This document shows, one piece after another, positions 26,736-36,042 of a stretch of 64,000 nucleotides of DNA. Positions within the stretch are counted from its first letter, which is position 1. Every line of letters starts with the position of its first letter. The notes under the pieces are model-generated. The model saw only the letters and a list, made by a program, of their open reading frames with translations, was not told where the DNA came from and did not search any database. The translations under genes and the position numbers were made by a program. The DNA comes from an uncultured Aquimarina sp. GTDB taxonomy: Bacteria; Bacteroidota; Bacteroidia; Flavobacteriales; Flavobacteriaceae. The stretch is from NCBI GenBank assembly GCA_947503835.1, contig CANNFM010000002.1, forward strand, positions 372,001 to 436,000. Reading direction: 5' to 3'.

Positions 26736-26978
26736 GTTCTAATTACTATTTTTAACGAAAGAACAAAATATTTTACTATTAACAAAAGTAAACTACTAGT
26801 CTAATTTTAATACGCATCCCAGATCACACTTCATACCAATTAAAACATTAATACAAGTGTCTAAAAATTACGGTTTTGCCGTAAGAAATATTTAACTATT
26901 GTTCGTAGCTTTAAGCGACCCCAAAAGCTAATGAAAATCTATATATGCAGGCTTCTAAAAAAAGCTTCAAACTAATCT

Positions 26979-27001
26979 ATCCAATGTAGTATTGGATTTT
27001 T
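26979..27001 (+). promoter_or_regulatory. Terminator-like hairpin abutting the histidine kinase start
   Basis: ATCCAAT (26979-26985) pairs perfectly with ATTGGAT (26991-26997), and a run of five T (26997-27001) leads straight into the ATG at 27002. The structure covers the place where a ribosome-binding site would be. It could be an attenuator or a translational switch, or a leftover terminator. Confidence 0.4.
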
Positions 27002-28882
27002 ATGGATACAATTAACTTTTACCAAATATCGATTTTCCTTTTTCAAGGATTAGTAGTTGCATCATTAATACTAGTATTATTTCGCATACGAACTATAATG
27101 GGCTTGGGGTTACTATTTACGGTATTAGGTCTATTTCAGTTTATACAAGTTTTCTTAGCAAGTACTCTTTATTTTGAAATTTCTGAATATCTAGTAATAT
27201 CGCCAGGTTCTTCTATCTTATTCTCGGCAACACTGTTTGCTGTGCTGCTAATTTATATTAAAGAAGATGCTATTACTGCCAGAAAACTAATTTACGCATT
27301 AGTTATTACCAACATAGTATTATGTTTTTTACTGCTTTCTTTTCGTCTAAATATAGAAGGAGCATATAGCTATAATCCCTTTGATATCTCAACCGAATTC
27401 TTTTACACCAATGTCTTCGTTCTTTTTGTGGGTACAGGCATTCTTTTCGTAGATTCAATATTAATTATTTTCATCTTTGAGTTTATTTCAAAATATTTTA
27501 CGACTTTATTTTTTAGAATATTAATTACCATGATTCTGGTTTTAAGTTTTGACGCCATTAGTTTCTCTCTTGGTTCTTTTTGGTATTTTGATGATATGGC
27601 CCGAATACTCTATTCTGGATTAATCTCAAAAATCTTTATGGCCATTTTCTTTAGCATTATATTTACGCTTTATATAAAATTTTTTGAAAAAGAAACCTAT
27701 CATGCCAATTATTTAACGTTCAAAGACGTTTACCATTCTCTTACGTATAAGCAAAAATTTGAAGTTGCCGAAAAAGCCATACAACTTACAGAGAGCAGAT
27801 ATCACACGCTGACTAATCTGGTTCCTGTAGGTATTTTTATGACTCTTGCAGATGGCAAAACCACATTTGTAAATCCAAAATGGTGTACTATATCCGGGTT
27901 ATCGCAAGAAGAAGCACTTAATGATGGTTGGCTAGATGCTGTACATCCAGAAGATAGACAAAAATTGAAAGAAGGATGGTATGATGATGCTGATAAAAGA
28001 AAAAATTCTGATGCCGAATATAGGTTTTTAAAACCTGATGGTTCTGTTATATGGGTATTAGGTCAAGCAATTCCTGAATATAATGACAAACAACAAATTA
28101 TTGGTTATGTAGGTACTATTACTGATATTACAGAGATCAAACTATATGAGCAAGAACTTAATCGATTAAAAGAAAAAGCCGAGGAAAGTGATCGTCTAAA
28201 ATCTGCTTTTCTAGCCAATATGAGCCACGAAATACGCACACCCATGAATGGAATATTAGGTTTAGCAGAATTATTAAAAGAACCTAAACTTAATGGAGAT
28301 GAGCAACAGCTATACTTAGATCTCATTAAAGAAAGTGGTGACCGTATGCTAAATATTATCAAAGACATCATTGATATTTCCAAAATTGAATCAGATCAGG
28401 TCAACGTTTTTATGAGTGAAGTAAATATTAATGAACAAACCGAATACCTATATAATTTCTTTAAAACCGAAACCGATAAAAAAGGAATAACACTAGTACT
28501 AAATAATGGTTTGACCGCAAAAGAAGCTATCATCAATACAGATAAAGAAAAATTTAATGCGGTGCTCACCAATTTGGTTAAAAATGCCATTAAGTATACT
28601 AAAGAAGGGAGTATCGAATTTGGATATGTACATAAAGATGAATCCTTGCAGTTTTATGTAAAAGACACAGGGATAGGAATTCCTAAAAATCGTCTAGAAG
28701 CTATTTTTGATAGATTTGTACAGGCAGACATAGGAGATCGATATGCGTTAGAAGGTGCAGGTATTGGATTATCAATTGCAAAAGCCTATGTGGGAATGTT
28801 AGATGGTAAAATATGGGTAGATAGCAAAAAAGATAAAGGTTCTACTTTTTATTTTACTATTCCTTATACCCCTTTAGCATAG
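27002..28882 (+). CDS. Membrane PAS sensor histidine kinase
   Basis: The 626-residue protein has about seven hydrophobic segments over residues 1-225, a PAS domain at about 268-385 (LVPVGIFMTLADGKTTFVNP, then a PAC-like GYVGTITDITEIK), a HisKA dimerisation helix with His409 in ANMSHEIRTPMNGI, and a HATPase with NLVKNAIKYT, DTGIGIP, FDRFVQ and GAGIGLSIAKAYV. There is no receiver domain and no response-regulator gene adjacent. It is probably an orphan sensor with a 7TM-like input. The signal is unknown. Confidence 0.92.
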   Translation: MDTINFYQISIFLFQGLVVASLILVLFRIRTIMGLGLLFTVLGLFQFIQVFLASTLYFEISEYLVISPGSSILFSATLFAVLLIYIKEDAITARKLIYALVITNIVLCFLLLSFRLNIEGAYSYNPFDISTEFFYTNVFVLFVGTGILFVDSILIIFIFEFISKYFTTLFFRILITMILVLSFDAISFSLGSFWYFDDMARILYSGLISKIFMAIFFSIIFTLYIKFFEKETYHANYLTFKDVYHSLTYKQKFEVAEKAIQLTESRYHTLTNLVPVGIFMTLADGKTTFVNPKWCTISGLSQEEALNDGWLDAVHPEDRQKLKEGWYDDADKRKNSDAEYRFLKPDGSVIWVLGQAIPEYNDKQQIIGYVGTITDITEIKLYEQELNRLKEKAEESDRLKSAFLANMSHEIRTPMNGILGLAELLKEPKLNGDEQQLYLDLIKESGDRMLNIIKDIIDISKIESDQVNVFMSEVNINEQTEYLYNFFKTETDKKGITLVLNNGLTAKEAIINTDKEKFNAVLTNLVKNAIKYTKEGSIEFGYVHKDESLQFYVKDTGIGIPKNRLEAIFDRFVQADIGDRYALEGAGIGLSIAKAYVGMLDGKIWVDSKKDKGSTFYFTIPYTPLA

Positions 28883-29020
28883 GCACTTTCCCTCGCTCTA
28901 AAACACTATTTCACTGTACAATAGTATACTATCACATATACATCAGTCTGCATTAAATTGAAGATTAAAAAAAACTACTCTTAATTATATAAGTTATTAT
29001 ATTCCGAATTAAAAATACAA

Positions 29021-29053
29021 ACACCACTTTAAGATTACTTAAAGTGGTGTTTT
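29021..29053. terminator. Bidirectional terminator between the histidine kinase and murA
   Basis: ACACCACTTTAAG (29021-29033) pairs with CTTAAAGTGGTGT (29038-29050) around a 4-base loop, with T-rich sequence on each side. Read in either direction it fits a Rho-independent terminator, serving the convergent kinase gene and murA. Confidence 0.88.
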
Positions 29054-29076
29054 ATTATTATTTTTTACACTATATT

Positions 29077-30393
29077 TTATCCCTGTTTTCGAATAATTTT
29101 GGCTCCAATAGCTCTTAGACGCTCATCTATATTTTCATACCCTCTATCAATCTGCTCGATATTGTGAATAACCGAAGTCCCCTTAGCACTAAGCGCTGCA
29201 ATCAATAGTGAGATTCCTGCTCTAATATCTGGAGAAACCATGGTTGTTGCTTTTAATGTAGATGTAAAATCATGACCTATAATGGTTGCTCTATGGGGAT
29301 CACATAAGATAATTTTTGCTCCCATATCAATAAGCTTATCTACAAAGAATAGACGGCTTTCAAACATTTTTTGGTGCACCATCACTTCTCCTCTAGCCTG
29401 TGTAGCTATTACCAATACGATACTTAATAAATCTGGGGTAAATCCTGGCCATGGCGCATCTGCTATGGTCATAAATGACCCATCTATATAACTCTCTATC
29501 TGGTAACCATCTTTATGTGCCGGAATATAAATATCATCTCCAACTCGCTCTAATGTAATTCCGAGTTTTCTAAATGTATTTGGTATTATCCCTAAGTTTT
29601 CCCAACTAACATTTTTAATGGTAATTTCGCTCTTAGTCATTGCTGCTAATCCAATCCACGACCCAATTTCGATCATATCAGGTAATACTCGATGTTCACA
29701 GCCCCCTAAAACTTCTACTCCCTCTATAGTTAATAAGTTTGAGCCAACTCCTGTGATTTTCGCCCCCATTGCATTAAGCATCTTACATAGTTGCTGCAAA
29801 TAAGGTTCACAAGCGGCATTGTATATTGTTGTCGTACCTTTTGCCAATACAGCGGCCATTACAATATTAGCGGTACCAGTTACCGATGCTTCATCCAGCA
29901 ACATATACGTACCTGTCAGTCCTTTGGGTGCTTCAACACCATAAAAGCGCTCTTCTTTATTGTATCTAAAATTTGCTCCAAGGCTAATAAATCCTTCAAA
30001 ATGAGTATCTAAACGTCTTCTTCCAATCTTATCACCTCCAGGGCGTGGAATATATCCCTTCCCAAAACGAGCCAATAAAGGTCCAACAATCATGATTGAT
30101 CCTCTTAGACCACTTCCTTCTTTTTTAAATTGTTCGCTTTCGAGATACTTTAAGTTTAATTCATCACTCTTAAAGGAATATTTTCCTTTTCCAAGTTTCT
30201 GAATTTTAACACCCAAATTGCTAAGAATTTCAATTAATTTATTGACATCGCGAATGTCTGGGATATTAGAAATTATTATTTCATCCGGAGTTAACAATAC
30301 AGCACAAAGAATCTGTAATGCTTCATTTTTAGCTCCTTGAGGCGTAATTTCCCCTTTGAGCTGGTGCCCTCCTTCGATTTGAAAAGTACCCAT
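29077..30393 (-). CDS. murA: UDP-N-acetylglucosamine 1-carboxyvinyltransferase, Asp at the catalytic Cys position
   Basis: The 438-residue enzyme adds enolpyruvate from PEP to UDP-GlcNAc, the committed step of peptidoglycan synthesis. It has the twin EPSP-synthase-like domains, the N-terminal AKNEALQ motif with Lys22, and a flexible active-site loop. In that loop E. coli has Cys115 in PGGCTIG, but here the sequence is PGGDKIG, so residue 121 is Asp. Enzymes with Asp there are insensitive to fosfomycin, as in Mycobacterium. DUF4290 lies 42 bases upstream; a bidirectional terminator follows. Confidence 0.97.
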   Translation of the reverse strand: MGTFQIEGGHQLKGEITPQGAKNEALQILCAVLLTPDEIIISNIPDIRDVNKLIEILSNLGVKIQKLGKGKYSFKSDELNLKYLESEQFKKEGSGLRGSIMIVGPLLARFGKGYIPRPGGDKIGRRRLDTHFEGFISLGANFRYNKEERFYGVEAPKGLTGTYMLLDEASVTGTANIVMAAVLAKGTTTIYNAACEPYLQQLCKMLNAMGAKITGVGSNLLTIEGVEVLGGCEHRVLPDMIEIGSWIGLAAMTKSEITIKNVSWENLGIIPNTFRKLGITLERVGDDIYIPAHKDGYQIESYIDGSFMTIADAPWPGFTPDLLSIVLVIATQARGEVMVHQKMFESRLFFVDKLIDMGAKIILCDPHRATIIGHDFTSTLKATTMVSPDIRAGISLLIAALSAKGTSVIHNIEQIDRGYENIDERLRAIGAKIIRKQG

Positions 30394-30435
30394 TTAATCT
30401 AAGTAATTAGTGGTTAGTAATGTAGTTGGTAAGAT

Positions 30436-31092
30436 TTAGTAGCGTTTTTTAGTACGTCCTCCCCCTCTGTAGTTCTTTTTGCCTCCACTAGTATTGCTAC
30501 TAGTATGCTTTTTCTTTTTCCCTCTCAGTAAATTGGTAGCATCTGTAAGATCTTCACTACTTCCTTTTAAGTTGATTTTACCATCACTTAACTCATAAAG
30601 GTGATTAAAAATCGCGCTATCCTCTACGGTATCTTTATTCCAGTTTAGGTAGCACTTTTTCATATGATTTGCAATAGTGTATGTGAGTGCCGTTTTTAGA
30701 TCACCATCTTCCCAACTATTAGCTACATCAATCATTCTCTTGATATTATTTCCGTAAAAACGATATTTAGGAAAGTTTTGAGGATAATCTAATGGCTCTG
30801 GCCTTTCTTGTAGTTTTTCTTTAGTTAAAACCGGAAATGGTGTATCTACATCTAACTTAAAATCACTTATAATGAATAGCTGATCCCACAACTTATGTTG
30901 AAACTCAGGCACATCACGTAAATGGGGTTGTAAGTTACCCATTACAGCTATTATAGATTTAGCTATTTTATTTCGCTCTTCTCGATCTTCAATAGCTATA
31001 GCGTGGTTTATCATTTTTTGTAAATGACGACCATATTCGGGTATGATGAGCATTTCGCGCTCAGTATTATATTCTAAATTATCAATTATCAT
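30436..31092 (-). CDS. DUF4290 family protein
   Basis: The 218-residue cytoplasmic protein starts with the conserved DUF4290 block YNTEREMLIIPEYGRHLQKM and contains the family's PFPVLTKEKL and FYGNNIKRMID segments, ending with a basic Gly/Lys/Arg-rich tail (KKKHTSSNTSGGKKNYRG and beyond). The family is confined to Bacteroidetes and commonly lies next to murA, as here. The tail suggests nucleic-acid or surface binding. Function is unknown. Confidence 0.85.
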   Translation of the reverse strand: MIIDNLEYNTEREMLIIPEYGRHLQKMINHAIAIEDREERNKIAKSIIAVMGNLQPHLRDVPEFQHKLWDQLFIISDFKLDVDTPFPVLTKEKLQERPEPLDYPQNFPKYRFYGNNIKRMIDVANSWEDGDLKTALTYTIANHMKKCYLNWNKDTVEDSAIFNHLYELSDGKINLKGSSEDLTDATNLLRGKKKKHTSSNTSGGKKNYRGGGRTKKRY

Positions 31093-31241
31093 TAAAAAAA
31101 ATTTAAGTGAAGTATTTTTGTTACTTGTAAAGTAACCATAATTCGTTTCGCAAAATACTAAAATAAAATAAGTAAGTTATTGTACTTAGGTAATTTTATT
31201 AATATACCATAGCAATAGTCAACAATAAAAACCCCTTTTGT

Positions 31242-31526
31242 TTAGAGTGAAATGACTCCTTCAACTTTTAAAGCAACTTCTTTATATTTAAGAATTACCT
31301 GATCTGGATTTTTCATACGTACGTTGATAGATACACTCGTGTATTTACCATTTTTAGATTGTTTCGTATTAATTACTGCTCCGAGGTTATCAAATATTGC
31401 TTCAATTTGTATAATTCTAGAAGTATCTGTAGGCACTATAAACTTATACAGATACGCAGTCGGCCATAATGCCGTATCGGCCAATTGTTTTTTTAATTTT
31501 TTATAAAATTCTTCAGGGTCATTCAT
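31242..31526 (-). CDS. DUF493 family protein (YbeD-like)
   Basis: From ATG 31526 this is a 94-residue ACT-like alpha/beta protein of the DUF493/YbeD family: DPEEFYKKLKKQLAD, WPTAYLYKFIVP, SKNGKYTSVSINVRMKNPDQV. The extended frame starts at TTG 31538, so the shorter ATG form is preferred. The fold resembles regulatory domains, and YbeD lies near lipoate genes in E. coli, but no activity is established. It is separate from DUF4290 by about 150 bases upstream of it. Confidence 0.85.
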   Translation of the reverse strand: MNDPEEFYKKLKKQLADTALWPTAYLYKFIVPTDTSRIIQIEAIFDNLGAVINTKQSKNGKYTSVSINVRMKNPDQVILKYKEVALKVEGVISL

Positions 31527-31613
31527 ATTCTTTAACAAACAAATTTCAAGCCAAAGATACAGGTTATGATTTATAAAACCGAAGTTAACTTATAAACACC
31601 TTTTTAACCTTTC

Positions 31614-32231
31614 TTAAGAATGAAATTTACCTTGAACTAAATCTTGATATTCTTTCATCGTATCTACATCTACACCTTTATCAGTAGCTGTAATAACTTT
31701 TGTTTTGTCTTTGTATTTTTCAATAATATACCGAGCTCCATAATCAGATTTCAACATAGCCAATTCATCAAAATAGCTTGCCGGAAAAATTCCTGGTGCT
31801 CCAATTCTTTTACCTAGATTTGTTGCCACAATACTCTCGGGGTTCTCCTTATATTTAGAAATTAAAGCTTCAAAATGTATTGCATCAATCAAAGGTTGGT
31901 CAACTAATGAAATTAGTACAGCATCAAATGTCAATTTGTCTTGTATTGCAGTTTTGACTCCGAAACGTATGGATGATCCCATTCCCATTTCCCAATTTGG
32001 ATTTTCTAATATCGTAATAGGAAAATGATGTACCTGTTCATAAATCAAATCATAATATGCCCCTAAAACCACAAAAACAGAAGAAGTTTCTGTTTTTAAT
32101 GCTTCTTGTATGGCATGCCCAATCAATGTAGTCTGATGCCAGGGCAATAATTGCTTGGGCTCACCCATTCTACTAGATGTTCCTGCCGCAAGGATAATCT
32201 GAGCTATTTTAGGTTCTTGAAGAGAAGGCAT
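31614..32231 (-). CDS. MobA/MocA-like nucleotidyltransferase for molybdenum cofactor
   Basis: The 205-residue NTP-transferase has the nucleotide loop ILAAGTSSRMGEPKQLLPW at the N-terminus, LVDQPLIDA for the metal, and GAPGIFPASYFDELAML. It resembles MocA, which attaches CMP to Mo-molybdopterin for xanthine-dehydrogenase-type enzymes. The gene overlaps the XdhC-like gene by 23 bases and is the last in the molybdenum hydroxylase operon, supporting this role. GMP attachment (MobA) is less likely here. Confidence 0.9.
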   Translation of the reverse strand: MPSLQEPKIAQIILAAGTSSRMGEPKQLLPWHQTTLIGHAIQEALKTETSSVFVVLGAYYDLIYEQVHHFPITILENPNWEMGMGSSIRFGVKTAIQDKLTFDAVLISLVDQPLIDAIHFEALISKYKENPESIVATNLGKRIGAPGIFPASYFDELAMLKSDYGARYIIEKYKDKTKVITATDKGVDVDTMKEYQDLVQGKFHS

Positions 32232-33279
32232 CTATATTTTTTCTTTTTGGGGCATCATGAATCGCCCCGTCTTTTTCTTGTAATGGTATCGGTTTTTGAC
32301 CTCTACATACCGATAATATTTCTGCGATTATAGAAATTGCGATTTCTTGCGGAGTCTCTGCTCCCAGGTTTAAACCGGCAGGTCCATGAATCGAATCCAT
32401 AAACTCATCGGTTACCTCTGGATAATATTCTATAAATGCCGAAAGTAGCTTCTCTCTACGTCGTGCAGGCCCAAGGAGACCAATATAGATAGGTTTAAGA
32501 TCCTTGATAGCTTGTAGATATAATAGATCCTTGGCAAAATTATGAGTCATTAAAACTACTGCCGTTTGATCATCAACATGATCAATTTTTAAATCTTCTG
32601 GAGCACTATGAACTACTTTATTTGCTCCAGGAAATTCTTCTCGTCGTCTAGGACTCTTAGGGGAACCTATTACCTCAATTTCCCAACCCGTGGCCGAGGC
32701 CAATTGACATAATTGTACTGCATCATGTTCTGTTCCTATAATAACCAGGCGAAAACAAGGTTGCATCTCTCTTTTAAAGCTTTGTACAGCTATACTACGG
32801 GGTGTATTTTTAAAATACTGAGTATTAGAAAAAGTAAACTCCCGACCTCCTTCGAATCGAACAACAGAACCCATTTCATTAAAATCCTGTTCTGCTTTAT
32901 GATAAAAAGATGTTATCTCAAACGGTTTTCTAGATGCTAATTGTTGTCTAATTTCAAAAATAACATCTTCACCAATATCAAAGGTTTCAATCAGGATATA
33001 CAGCACTCCTTCACAACCCAAACGATATTTCCCATCATAGGTCATAATTTTTGGAATACCCGTTTTAAAGACAGATTGTGATTGCCTGAAAACTTCTTTT
33101 TCGACACAGCCGCCGCTAACAGCTCCTTTTGTTATTCCATTTTGAAGAATAAGCATACCTACACCCGGTCTTCGATAAGAAGAACCTTCGACATCAACAA
33201 CCGTAGCCATAACAGCAGGTATCCCCTGCCGTTTGGCTATAGCATATGATTCTATAATTTCTTTAAACTCGTGTGTCAT
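32209..33279 (-). CDS. XdhC/CoxI-family molybdenum-enzyme maturation protein
   Basis: The 356-residue protein has the XdhC_CoxI N-terminal domain (GIPAVMATVVDVEGSSYRRP, AVSGGCVEKEVF) and a C-terminal Rossmann-type XdhC domain (LVIIGTEHDAVQLCQLA, VLMTHNFAKDLLYL, YIGLLGPARRREKL). XdhC binds and helps sulfurate the molybdenum cofactor before insertion into the hydroxylase. It is placed between the large oxidoreductase subunit (8-base gap) and the cytidylyltransferase-like gene (overlap). Confidence 0.92.
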   Translation of the reverse strand: MTHEFKEIIESYAIAKRQGIPAVMATVVDVEGSSYRRPGVGMLILQNGITKGAVSGGCVEKEVFRQSQSVFKTGIPKIMTYDGKYRLGCEGVLYILIETFDIGEDVIFEIRQQLASRKPFEITSFYHKAEQDFNEMGSVVRFEGGREFTFSNTQYFKNTPRSIAVQSFKREMQPCFRLVIIGTEHDAVQLCQLASATGWEIEVIGSPKSPRRREEFPGANKVVHSAPEDLKIDHVDDQTAVVLMTHNFAKDLLYLQAIKDLKPIYIGLLGPARRREKLLSAFIEYYPEVTDEFMDSIHGPAGLNLGAETPQEIAISIIAEILSVCRGQKPIPLQEKDGAIHDAPKRKNIDAFSSRT

Positions 33280-33287
33280 ATATACTT

Positions 33288-35441
33288 TTATCCTATGGGA
33301 GCTTGAGCTTTCATATGCTTTATAAAAGGTTGTTTATATAATCGAATACCTTTTGCTGCTTTGATTGCATTAGCTACAGCTGCTCCAGCTGGTGGCAGAG
33401 TGGGTTCTCCTAGCCCGGTGGGTGCCACATCACTCTCGATAAAATGTGTTTCGACCACCGGAGTTTCATTAATCCGTATCAAACGATACGTATTAAAGTT
33501 TTTATCTACGGGTTCTCCATCTTTAAATGAAAAATCACCATACATTGCATGGCCAACACCATCAATAACGCCTCCTTCAATTTGGTTTTTTGCACCTAAC
33601 GGATTCACTACGATTCCGCAATCCACCACACAGGTAACTTTCTTCACCACCGGGATATCATTTTCTAATACAACATCAGCAACTTCGGCAACATGCGTAT
33701 TATGACAATAGTAGGCGCTAAAACCTTGATAAACGCCTTCTTTGGCATTGCCCCATCCAGATTTTTCAACAGCCATTTTAATCACTCCTTCTAATCGTTC
33801 GGGTGAGTACTGGATTCTTTCATCTGTGGTACCTTTTACTTTTTGGAGTAAATCTAAACGAAGTTTAATACGATCAATTTCTAGTATTTCTGCTAATTCA
33901 TCAAAGAAGCTTTGTTCTGCGAATGATAAAAAGTTAGTATACGGTGCCCGCCAAGCTCCGGTTGTTATTTTGCTATCAAAGACTGCTGCATCTACCTGGT
34001 AGTTTTCAATAGCTCCTGCAGGGAAAAAGTTAGGAATCAATCCATACATGTTTGAATTTACCGAAGCTTCTTTAAGATGATATCCCGTGATTTGTCCGTC
34101 TTTTATTGATGCACTAATTTTATATTTTATTGCCGGGCGATATATTCCTGCAGACATATCATCCTCTCTAGAATAGACTACTTTTACTGGTTTTTTGGCC
34201 AAATTGGATATTTCGGCGGCTTCTAAAGCAAAATCACCATACAAGCGTCTACCAAAACCACCTCCCATTCGGGTCATCTCTACAGAAATATCTTTTAGGT
34301 CTCTTTCTAATAATTCGGCAACTCTGCTTGCTGTCCTTGCAGGAGTTTGTATAGGCCCCACCAATCTAACTTTCTCTGCAGTTACGTCGGCAAAGAAATT
34401 CATTGGTTCCAAACAGTTATGCGGTAAGAAAGGTGACTCATATGTTCTTTCTATTACCTGATCTGCTGCTGAAAATGCTTTTTTCACATCCCCATCGGCT
34501 CTTAGGGTTTTAAACTCTTTCCCATTAAGAAGATCGGTCAATATTTTATCATGTTCTTCGGTGTTTTCTAATTTAGAATCAGAGGTCCAACTAGCATTAA
34601 GCGCTTTTTTACCTTTCATGGCTGTCCAGGTATCTTTTGCCAGTACAGCCACCTTATCACCAAACTTAATTACATCTTGTACTCCAGTAATCGCTTTTGC
34701 TGCAGTATCATCAACACTCTCCAGTTTTTTACCAAATGCTGGTGGTCTAAGTACAGAAGCAATTAGCATTGCATCCTCTTTATAATCTAATCCAAACAAT
34801 GGCTTACCAGTAATAATCTTATCAATATCCACATTACTGGCGTCTGTTCCAATAATTTTAAAATCCTTAGGATCCTTTAAGGTAACATTTTCGGGTACTT
34901 TAAGAGCTGCGGCTTCTTTTACCACATCACCGTATCCTAGTTTTTCACCTTTTACATTGGTAATGACACCATTACTTGTTGTACATTCTGAAGCATCTAC
35001 ACCCCATTTGGCTGCAGCTGCATTCACAAGCATTTGTCTAGCGGTGGCTCCCGTTTGTCGTAAAGGTTCCCAACCATGTCGAATAGACTGGCTTCCTCCT
35101 GCTACTTGTCTAGTAAAATTTTCGGTATCCAAAGCCCCTTGTACTACATGAACATTTTCCCAAGCGATGTCTAACTCCTCTGCAATAAGCATAGGCATCG
35201 ATGTTTTCACTCCTTGACCTATTTCAGGGTTTGGTGAGAAAATGGTCACCATACCATTATCTGCTATTTTAATAAAAGCATTAAAATCGTTAAAATTAAG
35301 TTTCGCAATATCTACAGGAGGTGCTGCTTCGGGCTTACAGGCTTGAAATAAATTAAACCCAATTAACATTCCGCCACCAGCTAAAGCCGATGTTCTTATA
35401 AAAGACCTTCTACTAAAGGAAGGTGATACTATATTTTTCAT
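33288..35441 (-). CDS. Molybdopterin-binding subunit of a xanthine-dehydrogenase-family hydroxylase (IorB-like), Tat-exported
   Basis: The 717-residue protein begins with a Tat signal (RRSFIRTSALAGGGMLIGFN) and then the aldehyde-oxidase/xanthine-dehydrogenase molybdopterin fold, including GGGFGRRLYGDFALEA, GAWRAPYTN and the C-terminal APTGLGEPTLPPAGAAVANA with the catalytic-Glu region. The architecture, with a small separate 2Fe-2S subunit and no FAD domain, matches isoquinoline 1-oxidoreductase or aldehyde dehydrogenase beta subunits working in the periplasm. The substrate is not known. The 2Fe-2S gene is 20 bases upstream. Confidence 0.94.
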   Translation of the reverse strand: MKNIVSPSFSRRSFIRTSALAGGGMLIGFNLFQACKPEAAPPVDIAKLNFNDFNAFIKIADNGMVTIFSPNPEIGQGVKTSMPMLIAEELDIAWENVHVVQGALDTENFTRQVAGGSQSIRHGWEPLRQTGATARQMLVNAAAAKWGVDASECTTSNGVITNVKGEKLGYGDVVKEAAALKVPENVTLKDPKDFKIIGTDASNVDIDKIITGKPLFGLDYKEDAMLIASVLRPPAFGKKLESVDDTAAKAITGVQDVIKFGDKVAVLAKDTWTAMKGKKALNASWTSDSKLENTEEHDKILTDLLNGKEFKTLRADGDVKKAFSAADQVIERTYESPFLPHNCLEPMNFFADVTAEKVRLVGPIQTPARTASRVAELLERDLKDISVEMTRMGGGFGRRLYGDFALEAAEISNLAKKPVKVVYSREDDMSAGIYRPAIKYKISASIKDGQITGYHLKEASVNSNMYGLIPNFFPAGAIENYQVDAAVFDSKITTGAWRAPYTNFLSFAEQSFFDELAEILEIDRIKLRLDLLQKVKGTTDERIQYSPERLEGVIKMAVEKSGWGNAKEGVYQGFSAYYCHNTHVAEVADVVLENDIPVVKKVTCVVDCGIVVNPLGAKNQIEGGVIDGVGHAMYGDFSFKDGEPVDKNFNTYRLIRINETPVVETHFIESDVAPTGLGEPTLPPAGAAVANAIKAAKGIRLYKQPFIKHMKAQAPIG

Positions 35442-35461
35442 TGTGTGAAGATTTAAATGGA

Positions 35462-35923
35462 TTAGCTCATTTTACCGGCAGCTATTTCTACGGCTTTTTC
35501 TATTCTATTATAAGATGCGCATCTACAAATATTACCACTCATGGCATCTCTGATCTCAGATTTACTGGGATTTGCATTTTGATTGAGAAATGCTGTAGCA
35601 GACATAATTTGTCCTGCTTGGCAATATCCACACTGGGGTACATCAACCTCTTTCCAGGCTTGTTGCACAGGATGAGATGCGTCTTCAGAAATCCCTTCGA
35701 TGGTGGTGATTTCCATATCTTCTACCGCAGAAACCTGAAGCAAGCAGCTTCTGGTAGCGGATCCGTCTACATGAATGGTACATGCGCCACATTGACCTAT
35801 CCCGCAGCCAAATTTTGTACCCACCATATCCAAATGATCTCTAAGCACCCATAAAAGAGGAGTGTCCTGGTCTGCCTCAATAGCATGAGACTCACCATTT
35901 ATTTTTAAATTGTATACTGGCAT
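35462..35923 (-). CDS. 2Fe-2S subunit of the molybdenum hydroxylase (IorA-like)
   Basis: At 153 residues it holds a plant-type ferredoxin cluster motif (KFGCGIGQCGACTIHVDG) and the second helical cluster motif (CGYCQAGQIM and GNICRCASY). It passes electrons from the molybdenum site to an external acceptor, probably a cytochrome or a quinone system, because no FAD subunit is coded nearby. It has no Tat signal and would be exported with the large subunit. It is the first gene of the minus-strand operon with XdhC and the MocA-like gene. Confidence 0.94.
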   Translation of the reverse strand: MPVYNLKINGESHAIEADQDTPLLWVLRDHLDMVGTKFGCGIGQCGACTIHVDGSATRSCLLQVSAVEDMEITTIEGISEDASHPVQQAWKEVDVPQCGYCQAGQIMSATAFLNQNANPSKSEIRDAMSGNICRCASYNRIEKAVEIAAGKMS

Positions 35924-36042
35924 GAGTTTTAGTTTTTTGATTTGTGTTTAACTAGTCTAAATAAAGCAATTATTGGTCATTCGTTACTGAAGTTACTAAA
36001 AATTCACTTTTACAAATCCAACTTTAACAGAGCTTTATACTT

